Shown here: positions 1 through 9,086 of the stretch, in pieces
Position numbering within the stretch: position 1 is the first letter of the stretch
Layout: each line of letters opens with the position of its first letter
NCBI RefSeq assembly: GCF_902753875.1
Contig: NZ_CADDTS010000007.1
Coordinates: 103,905 to 167,904 of the forward strand
Length of the DNA stretch: 64,000 nt
Direction of reading: 5' to 3'
Source of the DNA: Acinetobacter bouvetii
GTDB taxonomy: Bacteria; Pseudomonadota; Gammaproteobacteria; Pseudomonadales; Moraxellaceae
Notes under the pieces: model-generated
What the model was told of the DNA's origin: nothing
The model's database searches: none
The model's input: only the letters and a program-made list of their open reading frames with translations
Translations under genes and position numbers: made by a program

Positions 1-212
1 ATGTCAAAAACAGTGAAACAGGTTGGTTAAGTGCCTTGGGAGATACCACAAGTTTTATTCAGTCCATTTATCAGTTGCCGAATAACCGGCAATTAAAACA
101 GATGGGGCTGCAAGCCCGAGAGGCTGTACAGCATATAGGTTGGCAGCATCCCGTACAACAGTTTGAGCAAGCATTGTATGGGGTTGCAATGGAGACGGAA
201 ATGACATCCTGA
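1..212 (+). CDS. Glycosyltransferase (GT4/group 1-like), C-terminal end only
   Basis: An open frame enters from the left edge (codons in phase with position 3) and stops at TGA 210-212, giving about 69 residues. The pattern GDTTSFIQSIYQLPNN, then a 'QMGLQAREAV' segment and a Trp-containing tail, matches the C-terminus of group 1 glycosyltransferases, where a Gly-Asp loop and an R/K-x-x-G-x-x-A-R helix follow the donor-binding Rossmann domain. The donor, acceptor and true length cannot be seen. It lies 31 bp upstream of the PAP2 phosphatase on the same strand, so the two may be co-transcribed for envelope glycolipid work; that link is inference. Confidence 0.6.
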   Translation, partial: VKNSETGWLSALGDTTSFIQSIYQLPNNRQLKQMGLQAREAVQHIGWQHPVQQFEQALYGVAMETEMTS

Positions 213-243
213 ATTTTAAGCACAAGTTTAAAGGAGCATCATC

Positions 244-795
244 ATGAATTTAAAAAAAGCAAAAATAACGATGTTGGATCTCGATTTAAGAGGCTGTTTG
301 TACCTGAATCACTTTTCGCATTCACAAGCTGTAGCCTATTTTTTTAAAATGATCAGCCGTTTTGGCAATGGTTTGTTTTGGCTAATTATGTTGGCCAGTT
401 TGTGGATGCTGGAAGGTTTATTCTATATTGTGCAGCTACTCTATTTGTTGATTGGCGGATCAGTCGGTACCGCCATTTATAAGCTATTAAAAAATAAAAC
501 GGTACGACCACGACCTTATCAGGTGCATCAGGTGATTCGCCTGCAAGAGCCGCCGCTGGACCACTTTAGTTTTCCGTCCGGTCATACTTTGCATGCCGTA
601 ATGGCCAGTACGGTGATGGGTTATATACAGCCGGTACTGCTTATTCTGATGTTGCCGTTCACTATTTTGGTAGCAATTTCCCGTATGGTGCTGGGTCTGC
701 ATTATCCTAGTGATGTGCTGGTAGGTGCTTTAATTGGTGTAGTGGTGGCGAGCGGAATTATTATGAGCGCCCCTTTTTTTAATATCATGTTATAA
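244..795 (+). CDS. PAP2-family membrane phosphatase
   Basis: This 183-residue integral membrane protein carries all three phosphatase motifs of the PAP2 (type 2 phosphatidic acid phosphatase) superfamily: K-x6-R-P at about residues 83-91, PSGH at 111-114, and S-R-x5-H-x3-D at 146-157 (SRMVLGLHYPSD). Hydrophobic segments at about 45-75, 128-145 and 158-175 fit the usual multi-span core. Family members dephosphorylate lipid phosphates such as undecaprenyl pyrophosphate, phosphatidylglycerophosphate or phosphatidic acid at the membrane; the substrate here cannot be read from sequence. A purine-rich AAAGGAG at about 230 supports the ATG at 244. The preceding gene is a glycosyltransferase, which would fit carrier-lipid recycling. 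Confidence 0.88.
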   Translation: MNLKKAKITMLDLDLRGCLYLNHFSHSQAVAYFFKMISRFGNGLFWLIMLASLWMLEGLFYIVQLLYLLIGGSVGTAIYKLLKNKTVRPRPYQVHQVIRLQEPPLDHFSFPSGHTLHAVMASTVMGYIQPVLLILMLPFTILVAISRMVLGLHYPSDVLVGALIGVVVASGIIMSAPFFNIML

Positions 796-884
796 AAATA
801 TCGGCAGAAGCCTCAGGAAACTCACGCGATTTTTATAAAATTTGCTAAAGTACAGCAACAATTTTGAAAAGATTAGGAATACCT

Positions 885-1085
885 ATGGGTTTACGCTGGA
901 CAGATACCATTGATATCGCGATTGAGCTTTCTGAAGCGCATCCAGATGTGGATCCGCAGTGGATTCGTTTTACCGATTTACATACCTGGGTTTGCGCTTT
1001 GCCGGACTTTAGTGATGATCCGAACAAATCGACTGAAGGTTTGCTGGAAGGGATTCAAATGGCCTGGATTGACGAAGTCCGTTAA
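885..1085 (+). CDS. iscX: IscX-family Fe-S cluster assembly adaptor
   Basis: A 66-residue acidic protein with the IscX/YfhJ signature: an N-terminal LRWTDT, a helix with IAIELSEAHPD, then 'WIRFTDLHTWV', and a C-terminal EGIQMAWIDE. In Escherichia coli IscX binds the cysteine desulfurase IscS and modulates Fe-S cluster assembly; the family is normally 66 residues, as here. A longer reading from TTG 864 is possible, but ATG 885 has AGGA at 875-878 with 6-bp spacing and gives the canonical N-terminus. The gene is not inside an isc operon here; it sits alone ahead of ndk. Confidence 0.9.
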   Translation: MGLRWTDTIDIAIELSEAHPDVDPQWIRFTDLHTWVCALPDFSDDPNKSTEGLLEGIQMAWIDEVR

Positions 1086-1125
1086 TCGCTATATCGAAAA
1101 ATCCAAATTTTTTACATATCAAAAG

Positions 1126-1153
1126 CTGAAAACAACACATTATTCGGTATAAT
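1126..1153 (+). promoter_or_regulatory. Sigma-70 promoter of ndk
   Basis: A perfect TATAAT lies at 1148-1153 and CTGAAA (4 of 6 to TTGACA) at 1126-1131, spacing 16 bp. Transcription would start near 1160, about 35 bases ahead of the ndk start codon. The call rests on sequence only. Confidence 0.6.
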
Positions 1154-1195
1154 GCGGCAAAATTTTCATGTCTAAATTGACCTAAGGAGCCAATC

Positions 1196-1627
1196 ATGGC
1201 TATCGAACGTACTTTATCTATCGTTAAACCAGATGCAGTTGCTAAAAACCACATCGGCGACATCTTTGCTCGTTTCGAGAAAGCTGGTCTTAAAATCGTT
1301 GCAACTAAAATGAAACATTTGACTCAAGCTGAAGCTGAAGGCTTCTACGCTGAGCACAAAGAACGCGGTTTCTTTGGTGACCTAGTTGCATTCATGACTT
1401 CTGGTCCAGTAGTTGTTTCAGTTCTTGAAGGCGAAAACGCAGTTCTTGCTCACCGTGACATCCTTGGCGCGACTAACCCTAAAGAAGCTGCTCCAGGTAC
1501 AATCCGCGCTGACTTCGCTGTAAGCATCGACGAAAATGCTGCTCACGGTTCTGACTCTGTAGCATCTGCTGATCGTGAAGTTAACTACTTCTTCGCTCAA
1601 ACTGAGATTGCTCCGCGTACTCGTTAA
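1196..1627 (+). CDS. ndk: Nucleoside diphosphate kinase
   Basis: A 143-residue cytosolic enzyme that moves the gamma-phosphate of ATP onto other NDPs through a phosphohistidine, balancing (d)NTP pools. The N-terminal [12 protein letters not shown] has the nucleotide-contacting Lys11, and the active-site motif N-A-A-H-G-S-D-S carries the phosphorylated His117. Length and the C-terminal region match bacterial tetramer-type Ndk. A strong AAGGAG (about 1183-1188) sets the start, a good promoter lies just upstream and an intrinsic terminator follows, so this is a monocistronic gene. Codon choice is strongly biased, as in highly expressed genes. Confidence 0.97.
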   Translation: MAIERTLSIVKPDAVAKNHIGDIFARFEKAGLKIVATKMKHLTQAEAEGFYAEHKERGFFGDLVAFMTSGPVVVSVLEGENAVLAHRDILGATNPKEAAPGTIRADFAVSIDENAAHGSDSVASADREVNYFFAQTEIAPRTR

Positions 1628-1641
1628 TTCGAAGTATTCAA

Positions 1642-1677
1642 GCCAGATAAGTGTTATCATGCTTATCTGGTTTTTTT
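1642..1677 (+). terminator. Rho-independent terminator of ndk
   Basis: A 9-bp stem CCAGATAAG (1643-1651) / CTTATCTGG (1662-1670) is followed directly by seven T residues. Confidence 0.88.
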
Positions 1678-1750
1678 ATTCCCTGAATAAAACTTTGCTC
1701 GTTTATTGAGCTTCTCCTTTCATCTTTAGACATGGTTTAGGTAATTACAC

Positions 1751-2986
1751 ATGAGTACTGAAGTAGTCGCTGTCTCTGCGGTTTCGGCTGAACAGCAGCA
1801 ATCTCCATCCGCTCCTGCGCAGCAAAATGCTGTGGAGAAAGTGAATTTACTCGGCATGTCACGTCCGCAAATGGAAAAATTCTTCGAAGACATGGGTGAG
1901 AAGAAATTCCGTGCAGGGCAGGTGATGAAATGGATTCACCAATTTTTCGTGACCGATTTTGCTGAAATGACCAATATTTCTGGCAAACTGCGTGAAAAAT
2001 TAGAAAAGATTTGTGAAATTAAAGCCCCCGAAGTGGTGCATAAAAACTATTCCAAAGATGGTACCCGTAAATGGGTATTCCGTGTGGGAGACGGTGATGG
2101 CTCCTTGGTTGAAACTGTACTGATTCCTGCTGAAGACAAAACCGGCGCGCGTAAGACCTTGTGCATTTCTTCGCAAGTGGGCTGTGCTCTTGACTGTTCA
2201 TTCTGTTCGACTGGTAAACAGGGCTTTCAGCGTGACTTGAGTCAAGCGGAAATCATTGGTCAGCTGTGGATGGCGAACTTCTCATATATGGAAGATGTGC
2301 CTGTTGCTGAACGTGAACGTTCAGTGACCAATGTGGTGATGATGGGTATGGGTGAGCCATTACTGAACTATGATGCTGTACTGAACTCTATGCGCATCAT
2401 GCTGGATGACTTCGCATACGGTATGTCAAAACGTCGCGTGACTTTATCCACTTCAGGCGTGGTGCCAAAGATTGACCAATTGGCACAAGATATTGATGTG
2501 GCTTTGGCGATCTCTCTGCATGCGCCAAATGATGAGCTGCGCAATGAGCTGGTACCGATCAATAAAAAATATCCTTTAGAACAGCTGATTGCAGCCTGCC
2601 AGCGTTATATTGCCAAAGATGGCAATGAAAGTTCACGTAAGCATGTCACCATTGAATATGTGATGCTGGATGGCGTAAATGACCATCCTGAACATGCACA
2701 GCAAATGATCAAGTTGCTTAAAAACTTACCTAGCAAAATTAATTTGATTCCGTTTAATCCTTTCCCGCATGCGCCATACGGTCGCTCAAGCCGTAACCGC
2801 ATTATTTCTTTCCAAAAAACTTTGTCTGATGCCGGATTTGTGTGTACGATTCGTCAGACACGTGGTGATGATATTGATGCTGCGTGTGGACAACTGGTCG
2901 GACAAGTTGCTGACCGCACCCGCCGTGCGGAACAGTGGAAAAAGAAAGTTGCGCAGCAAAATGAGATTCTGCGCACTCAAGGATAA
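1751..2986 (+). CDS. rlmN: Dual-specificity RNA methyltransferase RlmN
   Basis: A 411-residue radical-SAM enzyme that methylates C2 of A2503 in 23S rRNA and A37 in a subset of tRNAs. The cluster-binding C-x3-C-x2-C is at Cys145, Cys149 and Cys152 ([15 protein letters not shown]). The distal resolving cysteine is in the C-terminal '[15 protein letters not shown]' segment. GMGEPLLN is the expected SAM-contact motif. Relative to the E. coli protein there is a low-complexity Ala/Gln/Ser-rich extension of about 30 residues at the N-terminus before VNLLGMSR. The gene is followed closely by pilF, rodZ, ispG and hisS, the usual order in this genus. Confidence 0.96.
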   Translation: MSTEVVAVSAVSAEQQQSPSAPAQQNAVEKVNLLGMSRPQMEKFFEDMGEKKFRAGQVMKWIHQFFVTDFAEMTNISGKLREKLEKICEIKAPEVVHKNYSKDGTRKWVFRVGDGDGSLVETVLIPAEDKTGARKTLCISSQVGCALDCSFCSTGKQGFQRDLSQAEIIGQLWMANFSYMEDVPVAERERSVTNVVMMGMGEPLLNYDAVLNSMRIMLDDFAYGMSKRRVTLSTSGVVPKIDQLAQDIDVALAISLHAPNDELRNELVPINKKYPLEQLIAACQRYIAKDGNESSRKHVTIEYVMLDGVNDHPEHAQQMIKLLKNLPSKINLIPFNPFPHAPYGRSSRNRIISFQKTLSDAGFVCTIRQTRGDDIDAACGQLVGQVADRTRRAEQWKKKVAQQNEILRTQG

Positions 2987-3001
2987 AAAAGGGGACGCCA
3001 A

Positions 3002-3808
3002 TTGAGAAAGCCCACGTATAAATTAGCTTTTATTACAACCATTTGTATGTCTGCTATTTTACTTACTGCGTGTCAGACACCCGATGCATTGGGTAAGAAA
3101 GATCCTGAAAAGGCAGTTAAAGTTCGCACTCAATTGGCGGCAGAATATATTAAATCGGGCGATCTGGATGCGGCAAAACGTACTTTGGATCAGGCGCTTG
3201 ATGTTGATTCGAGAGATTCAACGGCAAATATGATGATGGGTGTTTTATTGCAACAAGAGGGCAGTAAAATCAGTCTGGATAAAGCGGACTCCTATTTCAA
3301 ACGTGCTATCTCTGCAGATCCGAAAAATGCACAAGCGCGTAACAACTACGGTACTTATTTGTATCAAATTGAGCGCTATAATGATGCGCTTGAACAGCTC
3401 AAGGTGGCTGGCGCTACTTTGGGTTATGAGCAACGTTACAAAGCATTGGAAAATGCAGGACGAATTTATTTAAAGCTGGGTGATAGTGCGAATGCTGAAA
3501 AATCATTCAAACAAGCCTTGCAAGCGAATCGTGACTCTTATATTTCAATGTTAGAGTTGTCTGAAATTTTTTATGTAAGACAGCAGACCGCAGAGGCGAC
3601 ACAATTGTATGAACAGTTTGTGCGTAATGTCGGTCAAAAGAATCAAGGTGCGCGTGCACTCTGGATTGGTATCCGAATTGCGCGTGCAAACAGTGACACA
3701 ATGGGAACACAGGTACTGGTCAATCAGTTGCGTGCACTTTTCCCAGAGAGTCCAGAATACCAACGTTATCTGCAATTACAGTACAGTACTGAGGCCGTAT
3801 GGAAGTAA
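3002..3808 (+). CDS. pilF: Type IV pilus biogenesis lipoprotein PilF (pilotin, TPR)
   Basis: A 268-residue lipoprotein with a basic N-terminus, hydrophobic core and lipobox LLTAC (cleavage before Cys24). The rest is helical TPR repeats with typical A-x3-F-x2-A-x4-P spacing, for example 'KADSYFKRAISADPKNAQA' and 'GDSANAEKSFKQALQAN'. PilF/PilW is the pilotin that brings the PilQ secretin to the outer membrane for type IV pili and natural transformation. The start is TTG at 3002, preceded by GGGGAC; no in-frame ATG gives a signal peptide, so the TTG call is fairly firm. The 3' end overlaps rodZ by 10 bp, suggesting coupling. Confidence 0.88.
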   Translation: MRKPTYKLAFITTICMSAILLTACQTPDALGKKDPEKAVKVRTQLAAEYIKSGDLDAAKRTLDQALDVDSRDSTANMMMGVLLQQEGSKISLDKADSYFKRAISADPKNAQARNNYGTYLYQIERYNDALEQLKVAGATLGYEQRYKALENAGRIYLKLGDSANAEKSFKQALQANRDSYISMLELSEIFYVRQQTAEATQLYEQFVRNVGQKNQGARALWIGIRIARANSDTMGTQVLVNQLRALFPESPEYQRYLQLQYSTEAVWK

Positions 3809-4590
3809 ATCCTAATTCACCGCAATCGAATGGTTCAAGCGTAGTACCCAATGCATTAGGAAATGTTCAGCGTCCAGGCGAGTACTTACGTCAAATTCGA
3901 ATTGCACAAAAGCGTGAATTAAATGATGTTGCCAAAGATTTGAACATGCCTGTGAAAACTTTGACTGCATTAGAACAAGATGATTATAAGACCTTGCCTG
4001 AAGCAACCTTCATTAAGGGTTACTATCGGAGCTACGCAAAATATTTAAAGGTCGATGCGACATCTATTATCCAGCGTTTTGATGATATTTATCAAAATGA
4101 TACAGGGTTGTTGCCAAATCATGCCTTAAATAATTCACCGATTAAAATCATGGGTAAACTCCCAGGTTCTAATAGTGACCGCAACAAAAAATTGCTGAAA
4201 CGAATTCTGATTGCTTTGGTGGTACTGGTCGTCCTTGCTGCTGCTGTTATGGCAGTCCAAAATTGGACATCCAATACAGCAAATCATGGTCAGGACATTG
4301 CTCCGGCTGAATCTGATGTACAAGTCCTGAATATGGATAATACTACGGCAGTAACAGGTGATCAGCTTGAGCTTGAGTTTAGTCATCCAACTTCTGTGCA
4401 TATTGTTGATTCAACTGGTAAAGTACTGGCAACAGGCCGTCAGGCATCGTCGTTGAAATTGAATGGTGAAACGCCGTTCCAAATCCGTTTGGATGATGCA
4501 TCTGCTGTCACATTAACATTGAATAATGAGAAGATTGCATTGTCATCTTATACCGTCAACGGAAAAGCAGATTTCCGTTTGTCACGTTAA
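3799..4590 (+). CDS. rodZ: RodZ-family cytoskeletal/cell-shape membrane protein
   Basis: A 263-residue bitopic protein. Residues about 26-95 form an Xre-type helix-turn-helix (GEYLRQIRIAQKRELNDVAKDLNMPVKTL region), a polar linker follows, a single transmembrane helix is at about 134-153, and a periplasmic beta-rich domain of the DUF4115 type ends the protein. RodZ ties MreB filaments to the elongasome and sets rod diameter. The start codon lies inside the 3' end of pilF in another frame. The gene order pilF-rodZ-ispG-hisS-yfgM-bamB-der is shared with many gammaproteobacteria, which supports the call. Confidence 0.88.
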   Translation: MEVNPNSPQSNGSSVVPNALGNVQRPGEYLRQIRIAQKRELNDVAKDLNMPVKTLTALEQDDYKTLPEATFIKGYYRSYAKYLKVDATSIIQRFDDIYQNDTGLLPNHALNNSPIKIMGKLPGSNSDRNKKLLKRILIALVVLVVLAAAVMAVQNWTSNTANHGQDIAPAESDVQVLNMDNTTAVTGDQLELEFSHPTSVHIVDSTGKVLATGRQASSLKLNGETPFQIRLDDASAVTLTLNNEKIALSSYTVNGKADFRLSR

Positions 4591-4614
4591 TGGGTAAAGA
4601 ATAGAGCGATATCA

Positions 4615-5736
4615 ATGATTGAAAATCCGATTAAGCGCCGTCCCACTCGTAAAATTCGTGTCGGTTCTGTGTATGTAGGGGGTGATGCCCCAATCAGCAT
4701 CCAAAGTATGACCAATACTGAAACCTGTGATGTGGAAGCTACTGTTGCACAGATTCAGCGTTGTGTGGATGTGGGTGCGGACATCATGCGCGTTTCCGTA
4801 CCGAGTATGGAAGCTGCTGAAGCATTTGGTGAAATCCGTAAACGTGTACAGGTGCCGTTGGTTGCCGATATTCACTTCGACTATAAAATTGCCTTGCGTG
4901 TTGCAGACTTGGGCGCAGACTGTTTGCGTATTAACCCGGGCAATATTGGTTCGGAAGCGAAAATACGTGAAGTGGTTGCTGCAGCGAAGCACAATGACAT
5001 TTCGATGCGTATTGGGGTCAATGCCGGTTCACTGGAAAAAGATATTCAAAAGAAATATGGTGAGCCGACAGGTCAGGCGCTGCTTGAATCTGCCATGCGT
5101 CATATTGATATTCTAGACCGTTTAAATTTCCATGAATTTAAAGTCTCGGTTAAGGCATCCAATGTATTTTTGACCATGGATGCATATCGTTTGCTGTCTC
5201 AACAAATTGATAATCCATTACATTTAGGTGTGACTGAAGCTGGTGTCTATCGTACCGGTTCAGTGAAATCGGCGATTGCTTTAGGCGGTTTGCTGATGGA
5301 AGGCATTGGCGATACCATGCGTATTTCACTGGCGGCTGAACCTGAAGAAGAAGTGAAAATTGGTTTTGATATTTTAAAATCATTGGGACTTCGTTCTAAC
5401 GGCATTAACTTTATTGCCTGCCCAAGCTGTTCACGCCAAGAATTTAATGTGATTAAAGTGATGCAAACATTGGAAGAGCGTCTTGAAGATGTTCGCGTAC
5501 CGATGGATGTATCCGTGATTGGCTGTAAAGTGAATGGCCCGGGTGAAGCCAAAGAAGCCGATATTGGTGTGGTAGGTGCAAGTCCACGTTCACTGGTGTA
5601 TCGTAATGGTGAAAAGAGCCATTTAATTGATACAAATCAGTTGGTTGATGAAATCGAAGCGATGGTTCGTCAACGTGTTAGCGATATTGAAGACGCTAAA
5701 GCAAAAGAGATTATTCGCACAAGTTTTTCTGAGTAG
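4615..5736 (+). CDS. ispG: 4-hydroxy-3-methylbut-2-enyl-diphosphate synthase (IspG/GcpE)
   Basis: A 373-residue iron-sulfur enzyme of the MEP isoprenoid pathway that reduces MEcPP to HMBPP. The N-terminal TIM-barrel part includes [13 protein letters not shown] and [11 protein letters not shown]. The C-terminal [4Fe-4S] domain has CPSC (Cys269, Cys272) and [14 protein letters not shown] with the third ligand Cys304 and the catalytic Glu311. Length is typical of the short bacterial form. It is 24 bp downstream of rodZ and 3 bp upstream of hisS, so it is part of the same operon. Confidence 0.97.
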   Translation: MIENPIKRRPTRKIRVGSVYVGGDAPISIQSMTNTETCDVEATVAQIQRCVDVGADIMRVSVPSMEAAEAFGEIRKRVQVPLVADIHFDYKIALRVADLGADCLRINPGNIGSEAKIREVVAAAKHNDISMRIGVNAGSLEKDIQKKYGEPTGQALLESAMRHIDILDRLNFHEFKVSVKASNVFLTMDAYRLLSQQIDNPLHLGVTEAGVYRTGSVKSAIALGGLLMEGIGDTMRISLAAEPEEEVKIGFDILKSLGLRSNGINFIACPSCSRQEFNVIKVMQTLEERLEDVRVPMDVSVIGCKVNGPGEAKEADIGVVGASPRSLVYRNGEKSHLIDTNQLVDEIEAMVRQRVSDIEDAKAKEIIRTSFSE

Positions 5737-5739
5737 ATC

Positions 5740-7035
5740 ATGAGTTCAATTGTCGCAATTAAAGGTTTTAATGACATTCTTCCAACGCAAACTTCTGCGT
5801 GGAGACGTCTTGAACAACATTTAGCATCATTAATGGATGCTTATGGTTATCAACAAATTCGTTTGCCGATGGTTGAGCAAACAAATCTGTTCAAGCGCTC
5901 AATTGGTGATGCAACAGATATCGTTGAAAAGGAAATGTATACCTTTTTAGATAAAGGTAATCCGCCAGAGTCTTTGACTTTACGTCCGGAAGGAACTGCA
6001 GGCTGTGTGCGTGCCATGCTAGAGCATAACTTGCTGCGTGGTGCGACTCCGCGTGTGTGGTATATCGGTCCAATGTTCCGTTATGAAAAACCACAAAAAG
6101 GTCGTTATCGCCAGTTCCATCAGTTTGGTGTGGAAACCTTTGGTGTGGCAACACCGGATCAGGATGCTGAACTGATTCTGATGACAGCTCGTTTGTGGAA
6201 ACGTATGGGTGTGGCAAACAAGGTTCAGCTCGAACTGAATACTTTGGGTGAAGCGGATGAGCGCGCATCTTACCGTGCGGCTTTGGTTGAATTTTTGGAA
6301 TCCCATAAAGCAGATTTAGATGAAGATTCACAGCGTCGTTTGACTACTAATCCACTGCGTATCTTGGATTCTAAAGATGCGAAGACCCAGTCGATTCTGG
6401 AAAATGCGCCTAAACTTCACGACTTTATGGGTGAGGAAACTTTGGCCCACTTTGCACAATTGCAGCAGTATCTGACTGATGCGGGTGTGAGTTTTGTAAT
6501 TAACCAGAAATTGGTACGCGGTCTGGACTACTACAACAAAACCGTATTTGAATGGACCACCACACATTTGGGTTCACAGGGGACAGTGTGTGCCGGTGGC
6601 CGTTATGACGGTCTTGTGGGTCAGCTCAAAGGTAAGGCTGATCAATCTGTACCGGCTGTAGGTTTCGCCATGGGTATGGAGCGTTTATTACTTCTACTTG
6701 AACAGGTTGAAGACAACACACCTGTACGTGACTGTGAAATTTTTCTGGTTTCAGACCCTGCAACTCAAGGCCACGCTTTGGTACTTGCCGAGCAGATACG
6801 TGACCAGCTTGAAGCGACAAATAGCACAATTCGTCTGAAAGTGGGTTCACAAGGCTCAATGAAATCTCAGATGAAAAAAGCCGATCAGGCCGGTGCAGTG
6901 TACGCTTTAATCTTTGGTCAGCGTGAGTCGGAAGCACAGCAAATTTCAGTGAAAGAGTTGGCAACGGCTGAACAGACTGAAATCGTGGTGGCGGATTTTT
7001 TGCCATTTATCATCGAAAAATTTTCTTCAAAATAA
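5740..7035 (+). CDS. hisS: Histidyl-tRNA synthetase
   Basis: A 431-residue class II aminoacyl-tRNA synthetase. Motif 2 is seen as [14 protein letters not shown], the histidine-binding loop as [15 protein letters not shown], and motif 3 as [13 protein letters not shown]; a RYDGLVG segment is also present. The C-terminal 100 residues are the anticodon-binding Rossmann-like domain (EIFLVSDP... [10 protein letters not shown]). It charges tRNA-His in the cytoplasm. Three bases separate it from ispG, and yfgM follows after 30 bp. Confidence 0.97.
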   Translation: MSSIVAIKGFNDILPTQTSAWRRLEQHLASLMDAYGYQQIRLPMVEQTNLFKRSIGDATDIVEKEMYTFLDKGNPPESLTLRPEGTAGCVRAMLEHNLLRGATPRVWYIGPMFRYEKPQKGRYRQFHQFGVETFGVATPDQDAELILMTARLWKRMGVANKVQLELNTLGEADERASYRAALVEFLESHKADLDEDSQRRLTTNPLRILDSKDAKTQSILENAPKLHDFMGEETLAHFAQLQQYLTDAGVSFVINQKLVRGLDYYNKTVFEWTTTHLGSQGTVCAGGRYDGLVGQLKGKADQSVPAVGFAMGMERLLLLLEQVEDNTPVRDCEIFLVSDPATQGHALVLAEQIRDQLEATNSTIRLKVGSQGSMKSQMKKADQAGAVYALIFGQRESEAQQISVKELATAEQTEIVVADFLPFIIEKFSSK

Positions 7036-7065
7036 ACCGAAAAACATAAGGAAAAGGGTAATCAC

Positions 7066-7767
7066 ATGAACGCATTGAGTGATGAGGAACAACTTGATAG
7101 CTTAAAAAGTTTCACTAAAAAATATGGCTCGGCCATCATTAGTGGGATTTTAATCGCGTTGATTGCCTTTTTCGGTTGGGAATATTGGCAGAAGAAGAAC
7201 CTGGCTGAATCACAAATGGAAACAGCCAAGGTGCAGCAATTGATGGATGATGCAAAGAATGTGAAGGATGATGCCAACGCATTTAATGCATTGTCTGCAA
7301 CTGCGGACAAAATTGTCAAAGAAGCTCCAGATTCTGCACAGGCCATTCAAACTCAATTGTTAATGGCCAAACTGGCTTATGACAAAGCGGATTATGCTCA
7401 TGCAGAACGTGCATTGAAAAAAGTTGAAAATTCCAAAGTCGATGATGCTGGTCTGGTACAAGTGGTAAAACTACGTTTGGCTTATGCACAGCTTGCGCAA
7501 AAAAAATATGATGATGCCATTAAAACCTTGTCAGCAGTCACAGATCCGGCGTTTAAAGCAACGGCTGATGAAGCGCTAGGTGATGTCTATGTTGCTAAAA
7601 ATGATATAGAAAATGCTAAAAAATCGTACATGAGTGCATGGGATGCACTGCTTGAACGTAAACAAGAACGTCAAATTTTACAAATTAAACTCGAAAGTGT
7701 CGGCGTTTTAGTTGATGATCCTGATGTTGAACGCCCAATTTTAGAAACACAAGTGGATGAGTCGTGA
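7066..7767 (+). CDS. YfgM-like membrane-anchored TPR protein (periplasmic chaperone network)
   Basis: A 233-residue protein with a short cytosolic N-terminus, one transmembrane helix at about residues 17-36 (SAIISGILIALIAFFGWEYW) and a periplasmic TPR-like helical domain rich in Lys, Ala and Asp. E. coli YfgM has the same design and genomic position (hisS-yfgM-bamB-der), associates with the SecYEG/PpiD translocon and hands proteins to periplasmic chaperones. The identification rests on architecture plus synteny, not on a diagnostic motif. The stop codon overlaps the start region of bamB. Confidence 0.83.
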   Translation: MNALSDEEQLDSLKSFTKKYGSAIISGILIALIAFFGWEYWQKKNLAESQMETAKVQQLMDDAKNVKDDANAFNALSATADKIVKEAPDSAQAIQTQLLMAKLAYDKADYAHAERALKKVENSKVDDAGLVQVVKLRLAYAQLAQKKYDDAIKTLSAVTDPAFKATADEALGDVYVAKNDIENAKKSYMSAWDALLERKQERQILQIKLESVGVLVDDPDVERPILETQVDES

Positions 7768-8915
7768 TGGATAGAAAATACAAGATACCGTTTGCACTAA
7801 CAATTTTAACCTTTGCACTCGTTGGTTGTTCTACGAATAAAACAAAAGTGGAAGAGGTGAAACCGAATCCATTGCCAAAATTGGTTCAGGCAAAAAGTCT
7901 TGTTCCTGTATTTTCTCAAAGCGTTTCTTCTACCAGTAAAGAAGATCCGTTACGTTTACGTTTGGATGCCGATAATGGTGTGGTCTTCACTGTAAATCCA
8001 GATGGTGAAGTATCTGCTTATCAAGGTAAACAGCGTCTGTGGCAGAAAAAGGTGACGAAGTCAGGACTAAGTGCAGGTATTGAAGCTGCTGAAGGTCTGG
8101 TGGTGGTTGGCAATAAAAAAGGTCAACTGTTTGCTCTGGATCAGGCGACCGGTGAGCAACGCTGGACTGCACAGTTATCGGGTGCGATTTTATCTGCATC
8201 ACTTATTCAGTCAGGTCGTGTGATTACCCTGACCAACGATGACACTGTGTATGCGCATGATTTGGCGACCGGTCAGCAGGTTTGGACCTATAATCTTCCA
8301 AACGTACAGTTTAGCTTGCGTGGTACAGCCACACCGGTAGCGCTTGATCCGCGTACGGTGCTGATTGCCTCATCGAATGCTTATGTTTATGCGCTGGATA
8401 TCATTAGTGGTGTGCCACGTATGCAGCGCCGTGTAGCTGTGAGTGAAGGCCGTTCTGATATTCAGCGCCTGAACGATATTGATGGCGAGCCTGTGGTGGC
8501 TGGCCAATTTCTGGTGACCACAAGTTACCAGGGGCAAGTGACAGTGATGGATCTGGCTGCACAACAAATTGTGTGGAGTGAGGATGCCAGCAGTATCCAG
8601 CGTCCAGAAGTGGCTAATAATACCGTCTATGTTGCACAGGAAGATGGCAAAATTACCGCTTATGCACTGGCAACCGGTGAGCAATTATGGCAAAACGACA
8701 GTTTGTTGCATCGCCAGTTGAGTAATCCGGTCATGCTCGGTCAGGATCTGGTGGTTGGCGATCTGGATGGTGTCTTGCATCTGATTGATCCAACCACAGG
8801 CCAGTTGATTGGTCGTTCAAAAACCAGTGGTGAAGTGCGTTCACTACGCGTGATTGATAATCAGCTTTATGTGGCAACACGTAAGGGCGCTTTAAGCATT
8901 TGGCAGAATCGTTAA
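7767..8915 (+). CDS. bamB: Outer membrane protein assembly lipoprotein BamB
   Basis: A 382-residue lipoprotein of the BAM complex, which inserts beta-barrel proteins in the outer membrane. Residues 1-20 are a lipoprotein signal with lipobox LVGC (Cys21). The mature part is an eight-bladed PQQ-type beta-propeller, with repeated G-x-L-x-A-L-D-x-x-T-G-x-x-x-W blades such as FALDQATGEQRW, YAHDLATGQQVW and TAYALATGEQLW. I take ATG 7767, which overlaps the yfgM stop as TGATG; a GTG at 7764 would add one residue. A strong terminator ends the operon. Confidence 0.93.
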   Translation: MDRKYKIPFALTILTFALVGCSTNKTKVEEVKPNPLPKLVQAKSLVPVFSQSVSSTSKEDPLRLRLDADNGVVFTVNPDGEVSAYQGKQRLWQKKVTKSGLSAGIEAAEGLVVVGNKKGQLFALDQATGEQRWTAQLSGAILSASLIQSGRVITLTNDDTVYAHDLATGQQVWTYNLPNVQFSLRGTATPVALDPRTVLIASSNAYVYALDIISGVPRMQRRVAVSEGRSDIQRLNDIDGEPVVAGQFLVTTSYQGQVTVMDLAAQQIVWSEDASSIQRPEVANNTVYVAQEDGKITAYALATGEQLWQNDSLLHRQLSNPVMLGQDLVVGDLDGVLHLIDPTTGQLIGRSKTSGEVRSLRVIDNQLYVATRKGALSIWQNR

Positions 8916-8960
8916 TTTTCTTCAGCCTTATGTTAAACTAAGCAAAATCCGTATTTTTTT

Positions 8961-9005
8961 AAACACGGGGTGATTGATAATTCTCAATACCCCGTGTTTT
9001 TATTT
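8961..9005 (+). terminator. Rho-independent terminator after bamB
   Basis: Stem AAACACGGGGT (8961-8971) / ACCCCGTGTTTT (8989-9000), followed by T residues. It ends the pilF-to-bamB operon ahead of der. Confidence 0.85.
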
Positions 9006-9086
9006 AGATCTCTGGTCTATTTTTTCTTCCACAGTTTCTGATGTTCAGGCCACTCAAACTGGCTGATCTTGAATAAAGGTTAATCT

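Noticed and set aside
4612..6331. Long minus-strand frames (up to 146 codons) opposite ispG and hisS.
   Set aside because: Both plus-strand genes have intact catalytic motifs; the antisense frames are His/Cys/Arg-rich products of codon shadowing.
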